A stretch of DNA of 62,140 nt from CAYVUI01 sp964454745. Lineage in GTDB: Bacteria; Planctomycetota; Phycisphaerae; Sedimentisphaerales; Anaerohalosphaeraceae. Positions within the stretch are counted from its first letter, which is position 1. The number at the start of each line of letters is the position of its first letter. Under the pieces are notes generated by a model that saw nothing but the letters and a program-made list of their open reading frames with translations, made no database searches and was not told where the DNA came from. Location: assembly GCA_964454745.1 (NCBI GenBank), contig CAYVUI010000005.1, positions 1 through 62,140 of the forward strand. The letters are read 5' to 3'. Shown piece by piece: positions 62,104 to 62,140 of this stretch. Made by a program: the position numbers and the translations under genes.

Positions 62104-62140
62104 TTACCAGGCAAAATGAGCAAAAGCCTTGTTCGCTTCC
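62104..62140 (-). CDS. rpsG: 30S ribosomal protein S7, C-terminal end only
   Basis: The last codons read ...EANKAFAHFAW followed by TAA at 62104-62106. This is the conserved S7 C-terminus (ANKAFAH-Y/F). The rest of the gene is outside the window. Confidence 0.85.
   Translation of the reverse strand, partial: EANKAFAHFAW

Overview
The window looks like a bacterial chromosome, most likely Planctomycetota (Phycisphaerae-like). That is inferred from the ribosomal-protein operon: rpmD (L30) is absent between rpsE and rplO, rpsD is absent between rpsK and rpoA, and L22 carries an unusual N-terminal extension. Coordinates 13834-13843 and 21610-21619 are runs of N, so the sequence is probably a draft or metagenome assembly.

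Layout. (1) 1-3.2 kb, left chromosomal flank: tex (frameshifted) and an M48 metallopeptidase, both on the minus strand. (2) 3.2-5.8 kb: decayed mobile DNA with an IS5-type transposase remnant, then the end of one integrated element (a small coiled-coil gene and an intact tyrosine integrase) abutting a 44-bp copy of the 3' half of the initiator tRNA gene. (3) 5.8-43.6 kb: a second integrated element of about 37.8 kb, bounded by the same 44-bp repeat (5778-5821 and 43582-43625). The right copy is the 3' half of an intact initiator tRNA-Met. (4) 43.6-62.1 kb, right chromosomal flank: tRNA-fMet, a HIT-family gene and the str/S10/spc/alpha ribosomal operon, all on the minus strand (rpsG end, fusA, rpsJ to rplQ).

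The 37.8-kb element has several modules. An AbiE-type abortive-infection/toxin-antitoxin pair is at its left end. Next is a 752-aa mosaic protein with arm-type/AP2-like DNA-binding repeats and a zincin-like C-terminus. It also encodes an Orc1/Cdc6-type AAA+ protein, a family typical of archaeal and eukaryotic replication initiators. Just downstream of that gene, two inverted G-rich repeats flank an AT-rich stretch, which makes a candidate replication origin. From 27577 down to 14115 runs a compact 13-gene minus-strand operon. It encodes small DNA/RNA-binding-like proteins, a zinc-finger protein, a HerA/FtsK-like ATPase with a nuclease-like C-terminus, two small membrane proteins, a 1,269-aa UPF1/DNA2-like SF1 helicase, a winged-helix protein, a coiled-coil protein, a Clp/Hsp100-like AAA+ unfoldase, a NrdG-like radical-SAM protein and a small protein whose paralogue lies at 34684. 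I know of no described system with this composition. It could serve replication and transfer of the element, or anti-phage defence.

Upstream of that operon sits an AT-rich 1,008-aa STAND-like NTPase gene. From 31.3 to 37.1 kb is a plus-strand run of very small genes. These show coupled stop/Shine-Dalgarno junctions, an apparent ATC start codon, two broken genes, a CcbP-like calcium-binding protein and several strong intergenic hairpins. One structured leader buries the ribosome binding site of the gene at 36332. The right end carries a second HerA-type ATPase fused to a restriction-endonuclease-like domain with its own partner gene, two small minus-strand genes, an IS transposase and a truncated integrase next to the tRNA. 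No relaxase, capsid, portal or terminase gene was recognised, so the element's mode of spread is unclear.
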